DNA of 64,000 nt from Streptomyces rishiriensis. GTDB lineage: Bacteria > Actinomycetota > Actinomycetes > Streptomycetales > Streptomycetaceae. Each line of letters begins with the position of its first letter. The stretch's first letter is position 1. Shown here in pieces: positions 41,192 through 49,606 of the stretch. The notes under the pieces were generated by a model. It was given only the letters and a program-made list of their open reading frames with translations. It had not been told where the DNA came from and did no database searches. Location: contig NZ_JAUSWV010000002.1 of NCBI RefSeq assembly GCF_030815485.1, positions 1,054,001-1,118,000 on the forward strand, given 5' to 3'. The position numbers and the translations under genes are program-made.

Positions 41192-42919
41192 ATGGCCCAG
41201 ATACTCACGCAGGCAGAGGCAGAGGCGCAGGGGCGGGTGCGGGCGCAGGCGCCGGAGCAGCCGACGTCGCCCGTCCCGTCGCTCGTCACGCACGACGTCA
41301 CCAACCAGCCACCGCCCCTGGCCCCGTACGACGCCTCCGACGACATGGCCCTGCTGGAGGGGCTGCGTCGGGAGGGCGCCGGATGGGCGGAACCGGACGT
41401 CCGCCGGATCGGTCTGCTCGCGGGCGGCGTCGAGGCACAGGAGTGGGGTGAACTGGCCAACCGGCACGAGCCCGTCCTGCGCACCCACGACCGGTACGGG
41501 CACCGCGTCGACGAGGTCGACTTCCATCCCAGCTGGCACGAGCTGATGCGGGTCGCGGTCGCCGAGGGGCTGGCGGGCTCGCCCTGGGCCGACGGGCGGC
41601 CGGGCGCCCATGTGGCGCGCACGGCGGGCGGTCTCGCCTGGGGGCACACCGAGGCCGGGCACGGCTGCCCCACGTCGATGACCTACGCGGCCGTCCCCGC
41701 GCTGCGCAGGCAGCCGGAACTCGCCGCCGTCTACGAGCCGCTGCTGACCGGTCGGGAGTACGACCCGGGGCTGCGGGTGCCGACGCAGAAGCGCGGGCTG
41801 CTCGCGGGCATGGGGATGACCGAGAAGCAGGGCGGCTCCGACGTCCGGACGAACACGACGACGGCCCTGCCCACGGCGGAGCCCGGCGTGTACACCCTGC
41901 GCGGGCACAAATGGTTCACGTCGGCGCCGATGTGCGACGTCTTCCTGGTGCTGGCGCAGGCTCCGGACGGGCTCTCGTGCTTCCTGGTGCCCCGTGTCCT
42001 GCCCGACGGCACCCGCAACACGTTCCGCGTCCAGCGGCTGAAGGACAAACTGGGCAACCGCTCCAACGCGTCCTCGGAGCCGGAGTTCGACGGGACCGTG
42101 GCGTGGCTGGTGGGGCCCGAGGGGCAGGGCGTGAAGACCATCATCGAGATGGTCAACTGCACGCGTCTGGACTGCGTGATGATGTCGGCGACGCTGATGC
42201 GCAAGACGCTCGTCGAGGCGGGGCACCATGTGCGGCACCGCAGCGCCTTCGGGGCGCGGCTGCTGGACCAGCCGCTGATGCGCAACGTGCTGGCGGACCT
42301 GGCACTGGAGTCGGAGGCCGCCACCACGCTCACCCTGCGGCTGGCCGGGGCGGCCGACCGGGCGGTGCGCGGAGACGACGGCCAGGGGACCGAACGGGAC
42401 TTCCGGCGGATCGCCACCGCCGTCGGCAAGTACTGGGTGACCAAGCGGGGACCGGCCTTCACCGCGGAGGCCATGGAGTGCCTCGGCGGCAACGGCTACG
42501 TGGAGGACTCCGGAATGCCCCGCCACTACCGCGAGGCACCTCTGCTGTCCATCTGGGAGGGCTCGGGCAACGTCAACGCCCTCGACGTACTGCGGGCGTT
42601 GACCCGCGAACCGGCGACGGCCGACGCCCTGTTCGGCGAACTCGCCCTGGCGCGGGGGGCGGACGCCCGCCTCGACGCCGCCGTCGCGCGACTGCGGACC
42701 GGTCTGGGCCGGGCGACACCGACCGCCGCCCGCCGTCTGGTGGAGCAGATGGCGCTCACCCTCCAGGCCTCGCTCTTGGTCCGGCACGCCCCGCCCGCCG
42801 TCGCCGACGTGTTCTGCGCGACCCGGCTGGGCGGCGACTGGGGGTACGCCTTCGGCACGCTCCCGGACGGCGCCGATCTCGACGGGATCCTGGAACGGAG
42901 CCTTCCCGGCACGAGCTGA
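41192..42919 (+). CDS. Acyl-CoA dehydrogenase family protein (AidB-like)
   Basis: A 575-residue flavoprotein of the long AidB-type branch of acyl-CoA dehydrogenases. LLAGMGMTEKQGGSDVRTN near 205-223 and YTLRGHKWFTSAPMCDVFLV near 233-252 form the flavin/substrate signature, RLKDKLGNRSNASSEPEFDG near 283-302 the second, and MECLGGNGYVEDSGMPRHYREAPLLSIWEGSGNV near 429-462 the C-terminal one; Glu in YREAP or nearby is the likely base. AidB binds DNA and limits alkylation damage, but acyl-CoA oxidation is not excluded. ATG 41192 is used; GTG 41177 adds five residues. PaaX is divergent, and etfBA at about 14-15 kb could serve as electron acceptor. Confidence 0.9.
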   Translation: MAQILTQAEAEAQGRVRAQAPEQPTSPVPSLVTHDVTNQPPPLAPYDASDDMALLEGLRREGAGWAEPDVRRIGLLAGGVEAQEWGELANRHEPVLRTHDRYGHRVDEVDFHPSWHELMRVAVAEGLAGSPWADGRPGAHVARTAGGLAWGHTEAGHGCPTSMTYAAVPALRRQPELAAVYEPLLTGREYDPGLRVPTQKRGLLAGMGMTEKQGGSDVRTNTTTALPTAEPGVYTLRGHKWFTSAPMCDVFLVLAQAPDGLSCFLVPRVLPDGTRNTFRVQRLKDKLGNRSNASSEPEFDGTVAWLVGPEGQGVKTIIEMVNCTRLDCVMMSATLMRKTLVEAGHHVRHRSAFGARLLDQPLMRNVLADLALESEAATTLTLRLAGAADRAVRGDDGQGTERDFRRIATAVGKYWVTKRGPAFTAEAMECLGGNGYVEDSGMPRHYREAPLLSIWEGSGNVNALDVLRALTREPATADALFGELALARGADARLDAAVARLRTGLGRATPTAARRLVEQMALTLQASLLVRHAPPAVADVFCATRLGGDWGYAFGTLPDGADLDGILERSLPGTS

Positions 42920-42960
42920 GTCCCCTCGTGCGCGTTTCCGCCGGGCCCCTCGGCGGCCCG

Positions 42961-43003
42961 CGCTCCCCGCCCGGCCGCCCGGATCCCCGTCCCGGCGGGA
43001 GCG
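42961..43003. terminator. Weak hairpin downstream of the acyl-CoA dehydrogenase gene
   Basis: CGCTCCCCGCC (42961-42971) pairs with GGCGGGAGCG (42994-43003) with one bulged C and a 22-base loop. Confidence 0.4.
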
Positions 43004-43049
43004 GGGGTCGGGTCAGCCGTCCCGGGGGGGGGCGGGGGTCGGGTCAGCC
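43001..43049. repeat. Duplicated gene end (31-bp period)
   Basis: GCGGGGGTCGGGTCAGCC occurs at 43001-43018 and 43032-43049. The right copy contains the TGA stop codon (43044-43046) of the leftward membrane protein gene; the left copy is a duplicate downstream of it. The nine-G run between them is unusual. Confidence 0.75.
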
Positions 43050-43622
43050 CGTCGGGCGGCCCCGGAGCGCGTCGAAACGGGCCCAGTCGGTGTCCCACTG
43101 CTCCACGCGCCGGCGTTCCAGGCGGCCCCGCAGGACGCGGCCGCCCGCGAACGGGAGGACGGCCGCGCCGACCCCCGCCAGGCCGCCGACGAGGGAGGCA
43201 CGCAGTTCGGCCTGGGCGGCGGTGGCCGGCTTCGTCACCAGGCGGCCGTGCCGGTCCGTCCACACCGTGACGGGGGTGCCCGCCGCGCTGCCGGGTCCGA
43301 CGCGGACCTGGCCGTGGTGCGCGGAGCCGTCCGGTCCGGTCCAGCCCACCTTCGCCCACACCTGATCACCGGCGGCGGAACCGTTCACGGCCCTGCCCGG
43401 GGCCTGCTCGGTCAGCCGTCCCACCAGGGGCCGCCACTCGACGCGTTCGCGCGCCAGACCGTGTTCGACGGACCCCGCGGTCGCCCACCCCGCCAGCACC
43501 CCGGTGAGGACGGTCAGCGCCCACACGCCGAGCACGACCCAGGCCTCCACCGTGTCGGCGCGACGCTTGAGCGGGTTGCGTCGCCAGCGCCACAGCCACG
43601 CCTTCGGACCACGGAACGCCAT
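43044..43622 (-). CDS. Rv1733c-type hypothetical membrane protein
   Basis: A 192-residue protein with two transmembrane helices (AWVVLGVWALTVLTGVLAGW about 26-45, LRASLVGGLAGVGAAVLPFA about 145-165) enclosing a beta-rich extracellular segment, and a basic C-terminal tail. The plan and the WWRRNPLKRRADTVEAWVVL-like front (WRWRRNPLKRRADTVEAWV) match the actinobacterial Rv1733c family. The ATG at 43622 is preceded by AGGAGG nine bases away; an upstream ATG in the same frame overlaps that site. It is divergent from the Asp-box protein. No biochemical role is known. Confidence 0.85.
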   Translation of the reverse strand: MAFRGPKAWLWRWRRNPLKRRADTVEAWVVLGVWALTVLTGVLAGWATAGSVEHGLARERVEWRPLVGRLTEQAPGRAVNGSAAGDQVWAKVGWTGPDGSAHHGQVRVGPGSAAGTPVTVWTDRHGRLVTKPATAAQAELRASLVGGLAGVGAAVLPFAGGRVLRGRLERRRVEQWDTDWARFDALRGRPTG

Positions 43623-43901
43623 CGAAGGCTTCCTCCTCATGAGCACATGAACATCCCGGCCGCCCTCCCATACGGGGCGGACGGCCCCGATGCTCAGGCC
43701 GAATCCCTCGTCTCGACGGTCCCACGGGCCCGGCACCCGCGCAGCTTCCCGGCGAAAGGCGGCCGACGTCATGCGCCGCCGACCCGCCGTCGCCGCTGTG
43801 ACCTGCGGCGACGGCCTTTCCAGGGGTGACTGTCAGTGGCGGGGTGCAGACTGGCCGTTGTCTGGGACAAAGACGTCAAGGACACCGCGGAGGTGGTCGG
43901 C

Positions 43902-44987
43902 ATGACCGAGACACTGCTCGCCGTGGGCACGCGCAAAGGCCTGTTCATCGGGCGTCGGCGCGGTGGCTCATGGGAGTTCGACGAATCCCCCTGCTTCAAC
44001 GCACAGGCGATCTACTCGGTCGCCATCGACACCCGCGGCGACCGCCCCCGGCTGCTGGCCGGCGGCGACAGCGCCCACTGGGGCCCGTCGGTCTTCCACT
44101 CCGACGACCTCGGCCGGACCTGGACCGAACCGGCGGCGCCCGCCGTCAGGTTCCCGCAGGACACGGACGCGTCGCTGGAGCGCGTGTGGCAACTGCACCC
44201 GGCGGCCGCCGAGCCGGACGTGGTGTACGCGGGCACGGAACCGGCCGCGTTGTACCGCTCGCGCGACCGCGGCGAGAGCTTCGAGCTGGTCCGCCCGCTG
44301 TGGGAGCATCCCACCCGTTCGAAGTGGGTGCCGGGCGGTGGCGGGGAGGGCCTGCACACGGTCCTCACCGACAGCCGCGACCCGCGGTCGGTGACGGTGG
44401 CCGTGTCGACGGCCGGGGTCTTCCGCACGAGCGACGGCGGCGCGAGCTGGACGCCGGCCAACTCCGGTGTCTCCGCGGTCTTCCTGCCGGATCCGAACCC
44501 GGAGTTCGGCCAGTGCGTGCACAAGGTGGCGCGGGACGCGGCGAACCCGGACCGCCTCTACCTCCAGAACCACTGGGGGGTCTACCGGAGCGACGACAAG
44601 GGCGGGCAGTGGACCGACATCGGCGCGGGTCTGCCCTCCACCTTCGGTTTCGCCGTCGCGGCGCACCCGACGCGCGGGGACACGGCCTACGTGTTCCCGA
44701 TCAACGCCGACTCGGACCGGGTGCCCGCCGACCGCCGGTGCCGGGTCTTCCGTACCTCGGACGCGGGCCGCAGCTGGGAGCCGCTCACCGCGGGCCTGCC
44801 GCAGGAGGACCACTACGGCACGGTGCTGCGCGACGCGCTGTGCACGGACGACGGCGACCCGGCGGGCGTGTACTTCGGCAACCGCAACGGCGAGGTGTTC
44901 GCCTCCGCCGACGACGGGGACAGCTGGCGGCAGTTGGCCTCGCACCTGCCGGACGTGCTGTGCGTACGGGCCGCGGTGGTGGGATGA
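43902..44987 (+). CDS. Asp-box (BNR-repeat) beta-propeller protein, sialidase-like fold
   Basis: A 361-residue protein with no signal peptide. Six Asp-box motifs (S-x-D-x-G-x-x-W/F) are spaced evenly: HSDDLGRTW near 67, SRDRGESF near 120, TSDGGASW near 176, SDDKGGQW near 230, TSDAGRSW near 285 and SADDGDSW near 335, as in six-bladed sialidase or VPS10-like propellers. The sialidase Arg triad and FRIP box are not evident, so I do not call an enzyme. The ATG at 43902 follows GGAGG. A hairpin closes the gene. It may be a stress or photosystem-stability-type propeller. Confidence 0.85.
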   Translation: MTETLLAVGTRKGLFIGRRRGGSWEFDESPCFNAQAIYSVAIDTRGDRPRLLAGGDSAHWGPSVFHSDDLGRTWTEPAAPAVRFPQDTDASLERVWQLHPAAAEPDVVYAGTEPAALYRSRDRGESFELVRPLWEHPTRSKWVPGGGGEGLHTVLTDSRDPRSVTVAVSTAGVFRTSDGGASWTPANSGVSAVFLPDPNPEFGQCVHKVARDAANPDRLYLQNHWGVYRSDDKGGQWTDIGAGLPSTFGFAVAAHPTRGDTAYVFPINADSDRVPADRRCRVFRTSDAGRSWEPLTAGLPQEDHYGTVLRDALCTDDGDPAGVYFGNRNGEVFASADDGDSWRQLASHLPDVLCVRAAVVG

Positions 44988-45011
44988 GCCGGCCCGCACG
45001 CGCGGGCCGGC
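44988..45011 (+). terminator. Hairpin terminator after the Asp-box gene
   Basis: GCCGGCCCGC (44988-44997) pairs perfectly with GCGGGCCGGC (45002-45011) around four bases, starting directly at the stop codon. Confidence 0.8.
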
Positions 45012-45031
45012 CGTCCGGCCCCGGCCACCGG

Positions 45032-45062
45032 TTGATCAGCGCCCTGCGTACGGCAGTAGGGT
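45032..45062 (+). promoter_or_regulatory. Leaderless promoter of ung
   Basis: TTGATC (45032-45037) and TAGGGT (45057-45062) are 19 bases apart; TAGGGT fits the Streptomyces -10 pattern TAGRRT. It ends six bases before the GTG at 45069, and no ribosome binding site is present. Confidence 0.55.
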
Positions 45063-45068
45063 GACGCC

Positions 45069-45746
45069 GTGGCACCACGACCCTTGCATGAGATCGTCGA
45101 ACCGGGCTGGGCCGAGGCCCTTGGACCCGTCGCCGGGAAGATCGCCGAGATGGGCGACTTCCTGCGCGCGGAGATCGCCGCGGGACGCACCTACCTCCCT
45201 GCCGGACAGAACGTCCTGCGGGCCTTCCAGCAACCCTTCGACGACGTCCGCGTCCTGATCGTCGGACAGGACCCGTATCCGACGCCCGGGCACGCGGTGG
45301 GCCTGTCGTTCTCGGTCGCTCCTGAGGTCCGCCCGCTGCCCGGCAGCCTGATCAACATATACCGGGAGCTGACCACCGACCTGGGCCTGTCCCAGCCCTC
45401 CAGCGGCGACCTGACCCCGTGGACGCGGCAGGGCGTGCTGCTGCTCAACAGGGCGCTCACCACGGCCCCGCGCAAGCCCGCCGCGCATCGCGGGAAGGGC
45501 TGGGAGGAGGTCACCGAGCAGGCGATACGGGCGCTGGCGGCGCGCGGCAAGCCCCTGGTGTCCATCCTGTGGGGCCGGGACGCCCGCAACCTGCGTCCGC
45601 TGCTCGGGGACCTGCCCTCGGTGGAGTCCGCGCACCCCTCCCCCATGTCGGCCGACCGCGGGTTCTTCGGCTCGCGGCCGTTCAGCAGGGCGAACGACCT
45701 GCTGGTCCGCCAGGGGGGTCAACCCGTGGACTGGCGCCTGCCGTGA
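45069..45746 (+). CDS. ung: Uracil-DNA glycosylase, family 1
   Basis: A 225-residue DNA repair enzyme that excises uracil from DNA. The family 1 signatures are complete: water-activating [17 protein letters not shown] (66-82, D68) and the DNA-intercalating [23 protein letters not shown] near 186-208, plus [23 protein letters not shown] near 124-146. The GTG at 45069 has no Shine-Dalgarno and is probably leaderless. The BadF/NagK-type kinase gene overlaps its end by four bases (GTGA), so both are likely one transcript. Confidence 0.96.
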   Translation: MAPRPLHEIVEPGWAEALGPVAGKIAEMGDFLRAEIAAGRTYLPAGQNVLRAFQQPFDDVRVLIVGQDPYPTPGHAVGLSFSVAPEVRPLPGSLINIYRELTTDLGLSQPSSGDLTPWTRQGVLLLNRALTTAPRKPAAHRGKGWEEVTEQAIRALAARGKPLVSILWGRDARNLRPLLGDLPSVESAHPSPMSADRGFFGSRPFSRANDLLVRQGGQPVDWRLP

Positions 45747-46771
45747 CCGCCGGCGCCGGTCCGCGGGGCGGGGCCGGGACCCGCACCGCGGCCGGCTCCG
45801 GCGGCGGCATCCTCGCCGTGGACTCGGGCGGTTCCGGTCTCCGGGTCGTCCTGGGAACCGCCGAGCGGGGCGCCCTCGCCCGGCGCTCGTCCCAGGTGCC
45901 CGTGCGCACCGGCCCGCGAGGCATCGACCCCGACCACCTGATGGCCCAACTGATGCCGTTGGTCAGGGCGTTGGAGGCCGAGACCGGCGTCCTCCGGCCC
46001 GCCACGGCGGTGGTGGGCGCGGCAGGACTCGGCACCTTGGGCGACGCGTTGCGCGCCGAGCTCCCGGGCACCCTGGCGCGGGAGCTCGGCGTCCGTACGA
46101 CCGCGCTCGCCGCCGACGCCGTCACCGCGTACGTCGGCGCGCTCGGACCGCGGCCGGGCGCCGTGGTGGCGGCGGGCACGGGCCTGATCGCCATCGGCAC
46201 GGATCTGACGGCCTGGCAGCGGGCGGACGGCTGGGGCCATCTGCTGGGCGACTGCGGCAGCGGCGCGTGGATCGGGCGGGCCGGTCTGGAAGCCGCCCTG
46301 CGCGCCCACGACGGGCGTCCCGGCGGGTCGGCTGCGCTGCTGGCCCGGGCCGAGGAGCGGTTCGGGCCGATGACCGGGCTGCCCGGGCTGCTGTACCCGC
46401 GGCCGGACCGCCCGGCCGTCCTCGCCTCCTTCGCACCGCAGGTTGCCGCCTGCGCCCAGGACGACCCGGTCGCCGCCGGCGTGCTGCGTGACGCGGCCCG
46501 GCACATGGCCGAGTCGGCCGCCGCCGTCTGCCCGACCGGCGGAGAGCCCCGGATCGCCCTCACCGGCGGCCTGTTCGGGCTGGGCGACCCCCTCCTCGTG
46601 CCCCTGGAGGGGGAACTCGCGCGCCGGCTGCCGCATGCCCTGCGGGTACCCGCCGAGGGCGATCCGCTGGACGGCGCCGTGCGCATCGCCGTCGGACTGG
46701 CGACAGGAACGCTCGTGCTGCCGGGCGAGGGGAGTCTGTTCTCGGTGGAGAGCGTGGTGAACCCGGTCTGA
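45743..46771 (+). CDS. BadF/BadG/BcrA/BcrD-type ATPase, N-acetylglucosamine kinase-like
   Basis: A 342-residue protein of the ASKHA (acetate/sugar kinase-Hsp70-actin) fold. [16 protein letters not shown] near 24-39 is the phosphate 1 loop; [10 protein letters not shown] near 143-152 and [15 protein letters not shown] near 162-176 are the phosphate 2 and adenosine loops; [14 protein letters not shown] near 273 is the adenosine-binding segment. The closest relatives are eukaryotic-type N-acetylglucosamine kinases. It probably phosphorylates GlcNAc or another amino sugar in the cytosol. The GTG at 45743 overlaps the ung stop as GTGA. A short hairpin follows. A functional link to uracil excision is unexplained. 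Confidence 0.88.
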   Translation: MTAGAGPRGGAGTRTAAGSGGGILAVDSGGSGLRVVLGTAERGALARRSSQVPVRTGPRGIDPDHLMAQLMPLVRALEAETGVLRPATAVVGAAGLGTLGDALRAELPGTLARELGVRTTALAADAVTAYVGALGPRPGAVVAAGTGLIAIGTDLTAWQRADGWGHLLGDCGSGAWIGRAGLEAALRAHDGRPGGSAALLARAEERFGPMTGLPGLLYPRPDRPAVLASFAPQVAACAQDDPVAAGVLRDAARHMAESAAAVCPTGGEPRIALTGGLFGLGDPLLVPLEGELARRLPHALRVPAEGDPLDGAVRIAVGLATGTLVLPGEGSLFSVESVVNPV

Positions 46772-46803
46772 CACGACGTGCGCAGGAACGTACGGCCTGC
46801 CCC

Positions 46804-46825
46804 GAAAGGGGGATTAGCCCCTTCG
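46804..46825 (+). terminator. Hairpin after the NagK-like gene
   Basis: GAAAGGGG and CCCCTTC around 46804-46825 can pair with a bulged A and a small loop, 32 bases past the stop. An A-run follows at 46841-46846. Confidence 0.5.
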
Positions 46826-46959
46826 TGGGCCGGTCGCCCGAAAAAACACGCTGATCACTTCCGATCCGTACGTAACTCATCAGACAAAACCGGACGGATA
46901 CCGCTCACGTGCACCCTCCCCGAACAGGGGAGCCCAGGAAGCCAGTAACATGCGTCGCC

Positions 46960-47883
46960 ATGAGCTCCCCCACTGGGCCCGCGTCCGGCCTCCCAGTACG
47001 AATGCCGCGGCCTCGCCAGCCCGGGCGGCACCGCCGACCTGAGCCGCTGGCGGCTCCCGAGGGCGCGCCCGCGTTCGTCCTCGCGGTGCCTGGTCCGCCG
47101 AGCGCCGCCACCCGCGGCCTCGCCGAGGAGATCGTGAGCATCGCCCGCTCCGAGCTGCCCGGCCTCGACGCACGCATCGGTTACCTGGACGGGGACGACG
47201 CCGGTTTCCCCACCCTCCAGTCCGTTCTCGCGCATGCCGCCGACGAACGCACCGCCCGCTTCGAGCAGGCCCGTGCCGCCGGTCTGGACGTCAAGGAGCC
47301 CGACGGCCCGGTCGGCGTCGTCGTGCCGCTGCTGGCCGGGCCCGACGGCGCGCTGCTGCGCCAGGTCCGCCAGGCCGTCATGGAGAGCCGGATCGCGGCC
47401 GAGCTGACCGACGTGCTCGGCCCGCACCCGCTGCTCGCCGAGGCCCTGCACGTGCGGCTGTCGGAGGCCGGTCTGGCCCGCGCCGACCGCGCCCGGCTGT
47501 TCACCGTGGCCACGGCCGCGGACGGCATCATCCTCGCCTCCGTGGGCGGCGAGGAGGCCGTGCAGGCCGCCGGTATCACCGGCATGCTGCTCGCCGCGCG
47601 CCTCGCCGTGCCGGTGATGGCGGCGGCTCTCGACCAGGAGGGTTCCATCGCCTCGGTCGCCGAGCAGCTGCGTTCCTCCGGCTCCCAGCAGCTGGCGCTG
47701 GCGCCCTACCTGATCGGTCCGGAGATCGACGCCACGCTGATCGAGGAGGCGGCCAGGGAAGCCGGTTGCGCCGCCGCCGAGGCGCTCGGCCCGTACCCGG
47801 CCATCGGCAAGCTCGCGCTGGCCAAGTACACGACCGCGCTCGGCATCGCCCCGCCGCAGCCCCAGGGCGCGCCGGTCCGCTGA
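46960..47883 (+). CDS. CbiX/SirB-type (sirohydrochlorin chelatase-like) protein
   Basis: A 307-residue protein. A disordered basic N-terminus (about 1-40) precedes two CbiX-like half-domains: FVLAVPGPPSAATRGLAEEIVSIAR near 47-71, GVVVPLLAGPDGALLRQVRQAV near 119-140, GPHPLLAEALHVRLSEAGLA near 155-174, then a second half with IILASVGGEEAVQAAG and IASVAEQLRSSGSQQLALAPYLIGPEID near 245-262. Class II chelatases insert Fe, Co or Ni into tetrapyrroles using two His; only one or two appropriate His are visible here, so activity is uncertain. The ATG at 46960 is used; an in-frame GTG at 46909 lies upstream. Terminated by a 13-bp hairpin. Confidence 0.82.
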   Translation: MSSPTGPASGLPVRMPRPRQPGRHRRPEPLAAPEGAPAFVLAVPGPPSAATRGLAEEIVSIARSELPGLDARIGYLDGDDAGFPTLQSVLAHAADERTARFEQARAAGLDVKEPDGPVGVVVPLLAGPDGALLRQVRQAVMESRIAAELTDVLGPHPLLAEALHVRLSEAGLARADRARLFTVATAADGIILASVGGEEAVQAAGITGMLLAARLAVPVMAAALDQEGSIASVAEQLRSSGSQQLALAPYLIGPEIDATLIEEAAREAGCAAAEALGPYPAIGKLALAKYTTALGIAPPQPQGAPVR

Positions 47884-47910
47884 GCCTGCCGCAAGGACGC
47901 CGTACGAACG

Positions 47911-47942
47911 AGGGGCCCGCTCCGGGTGTGGAGCGGGCCCTT
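47911..47942. terminator. Bidirectional terminator between CbiX-like and lactonase genes
   Basis: A 13-bp stem with one G-U pair (47911-47923 with 47930-47942) and a 6-base loop lies between the converging stop codons at 47883 and 47984. Confidence 0.85.
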
Positions 47943-47983
47943 CGCGTCGTCGCCCGGGCCGGGGCGCGGCGGTCGGCGGCGCG

Positions 47984-49039
47984 TTACGGCAGTGCGGGTC
48001 GGTCGAGGACTACGCAGGAGGCGGCGGGGACCGCGACCGAGCCGCCGCGCCGGGGCAGGCCGGTCGCCGGATCGAGGGAGAACCAGGTGACGTCGCCCGA
48101 GCGTTCGTTCGCGACGTAGAGGAAACCGCCGGACTCGGCGACGGCCCGCGGCCAGATTCCGGCGCAGGGCACGGTGCCGATCAGCCGCAGCGTCTCCCCC
48201 GCGCCCTCCACGGCGAACACGGAGAGCACGTCCTCGCCCCGGGTGGCGGTCCAGACGAACCGGCCGTCGGGCGAAACGACGAGGCCCGAGGGGTAGGCGT
48301 CCCCGGCCGGGGCGCCGGGCAGTACGGCGGCCTCGGACAGCGGCTTCAGCGAGCCCTCCGAGGCGTCCCAGCGGCAGACGGTGACCGTCGGGGTGAGTTC
48401 GTTGACCACGTAGGCGTGGCCGCCGCCCGGATGGAAGGCCAGGTGGCGCGGCCCGGAGCCGGGGCGCAGCGCGTGCTCCCGGTGCAGGACGGGGCTGCCG
48501 TCGCGCAGGGCGCACACCCGCACGGAATCCGTCCCGAGGTCCACGCTCACCGCCCAGCGCCCGCTCGGGTCGGGCTGCACCTGGTGGGCGTGCGGGCCCT
48601 GCTGGCGTCGCGTGTGCGGACCCGAGCCGGTGTGCCGCAGGACGCCGGAGGCGACCCGGGCGAGGGTGCCGTCGGCGCGAACCGGGACGGCGGTGACGCT
48701 GCCGGAGCCGTAGTTGGCGGTGAGGACGTGTCCGTCGAACACGCTGAGGTGCGTGGGACCGCTGCCGCCGACCGGCACGGGCGGTCCCGTCTGCTCCGGC
48801 ACGTCGCCCGTCACCCGGTACGCGGCCACCGCGCCGTCCGCCGTCTCGCTGACCGCGTACAGCGTGCCGCCGGTGGCCGACAGGGCCAGATACGAGGGGT
48901 CGGGTACGCCGTTCACGCTGCCCAGGACGGTCAGCGCCCCGCTGACCGGGTCCACGGTGGCGGCCACGATCCCAGGCCCTCCAGCCGCCGTGAACGAGCC
49001 GATGAACGCCCGCCGTCGCCTTCCGCCGAGGTCTGCCAC
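47984..49039 (-). CDS. Lactonase family protein (7-bladed beta-propeller, 6-phosphogluconolactonase-like)
   Basis: A 351-residue protein without a clear signal. The propeller repeats are visible: GGTLYAVSETADG near 54, HLSVFDGHVLTANYGSGSVTAVPV near 97-120, GPHAHQVQPDPSGRWAVSVDLGTDSVRV near 148-175, PRHLAFHPGGGHAYVVNELTPTV near 193-215 and PSGLVVSPDGRFVWTATRGEDVLSVF near 245-270, in the order typical of Pgl/YbhE-like lactonases; GPHAHQ carries the metal-site His. It would hydrolyse a sugar lactone. A DasR-like box 72-87 bp upstream of the start suggests control by aminosugar status. Confidence 0.9.
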   Translation of the reverse strand: MADLGGRRRRAFIGSFTAAGGPGIVAATVDPVSGALTVLGSVNGVPDPSYLALSATGGTLYAVSETADGAVAAYRVTGDVPEQTGPPVPVGGSGPTHLSVFDGHVLTANYGSGSVTAVPVRADGTLARVASGVLRHTGSGPHTRRQQGPHAHQVQPDPSGRWAVSVDLGTDSVRVCALRDGSPVLHREHALRPGSGPRHLAFHPGGGHAYVVNELTPTVTVCRWDASEGSLKPLSEAAVLPGAPAGDAYPSGLVVSPDGRFVWTATRGEDVLSVFAVEGAGETLRLIGTVPCAGIWPRAVAESGGFLYVANERSGDVTWFSLDPATGLPRRGGSVAVPAASCVVLDRPALP

Positions 49040-49110
49040 CGCTGTCCCTCCAGGGTCGCCGCTGCCGCTGCTGACGCTGCTGCTCGGGGTGACGGTAGCA
49101 GTCGATCACC

Positions 49111-49126
49111 AGCGGTCTAGACCAGG
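49111..49126. promoter_or_regulatory. DasR-like element (dre)
   Basis: AGCGGTCTAGACCAGG matches 14 of 16 positions of the DasR-responsive element consensus (A-G/C-TGGTCTAGACCA-G/C-T), with a perfect GGTCTAGACC core at 49114-49123. It lies in the promoter region of the leftward lactonase gene. Confidence 0.7.
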
Positions 49127-49192
49127 CGCGCTCACCCGGCAGGACGACAGCACCCGGCCGGCGGGCCGCCTCCATCGCCAGCCCGCGCCGGC

Positions 49193-49606
49193 TCAGGCGC
49201 CGTCCTCGGAGCGGGCCGCGAGGTGGACCCGCACCGGCTCGGCCGCCGCACCCGGCGTACGGCGACGGGCTCGGCCAGGCGAGGCACGTCCGTCGGCGGA
49301 GTGGGGCCGTCCGCCGGTCGGTGCGACCGGCGGACACCCGGTCGGCCGGCGGACCGCCACTCCGGTAGAGACGCGCCCGCTCAGGCGCCCACCTCGAAGC
49401 GGGCCGCGAGGTGGACGCGCACCGGCTCGGCCGCCGCACCCGGCGTACGGCGACGGGCTCGGCCAGGCGAGGCACGTCCGTCGGCGGGGTGGGGCCGTCC
49501 GCCGGTCGGTGCGACCGACGGACACCCGGTCGGCCGGCGGACCGCCACTCCGGCAGAGACGCGCCCGCTCAGGCGCCGGCCTCGGAGCGGGCCGCGCCGC
49601 GCAAGG
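49193..49606. repeat. 188-bp tandem repeats derived from the 3' end of the FUSC gene
   Basis: Full copies at 49193-49380 and 49381-49568 are about 96% alike; a third partial copy (49569-about 49606) is the actual end of the FUSC gene. Each copy begins TCAGGCGCC (the reverse of the FUSC stop codon and last codons) and contains GCACCGGCTCGGCCGCCGCA, found again in the gene at about 49657-49676. Read leftward, each copy re-encodes an edited FUSC tail, AAAEPVRVHLAARSEDGA in the outermost versus AAAEPVLVHLHALERALL and so on to AARSEAGA in the gene. A deletion of about 17 codons distinguishes copies from gene. Confidence 0.85.

Noticed and set aside
49193..49606. 188-bp repeats as an insertion element or CRISPR
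   Set aside because: No terminal inverted repeats, transposase or spacer pattern; they are derived from the neighbouring gene end.
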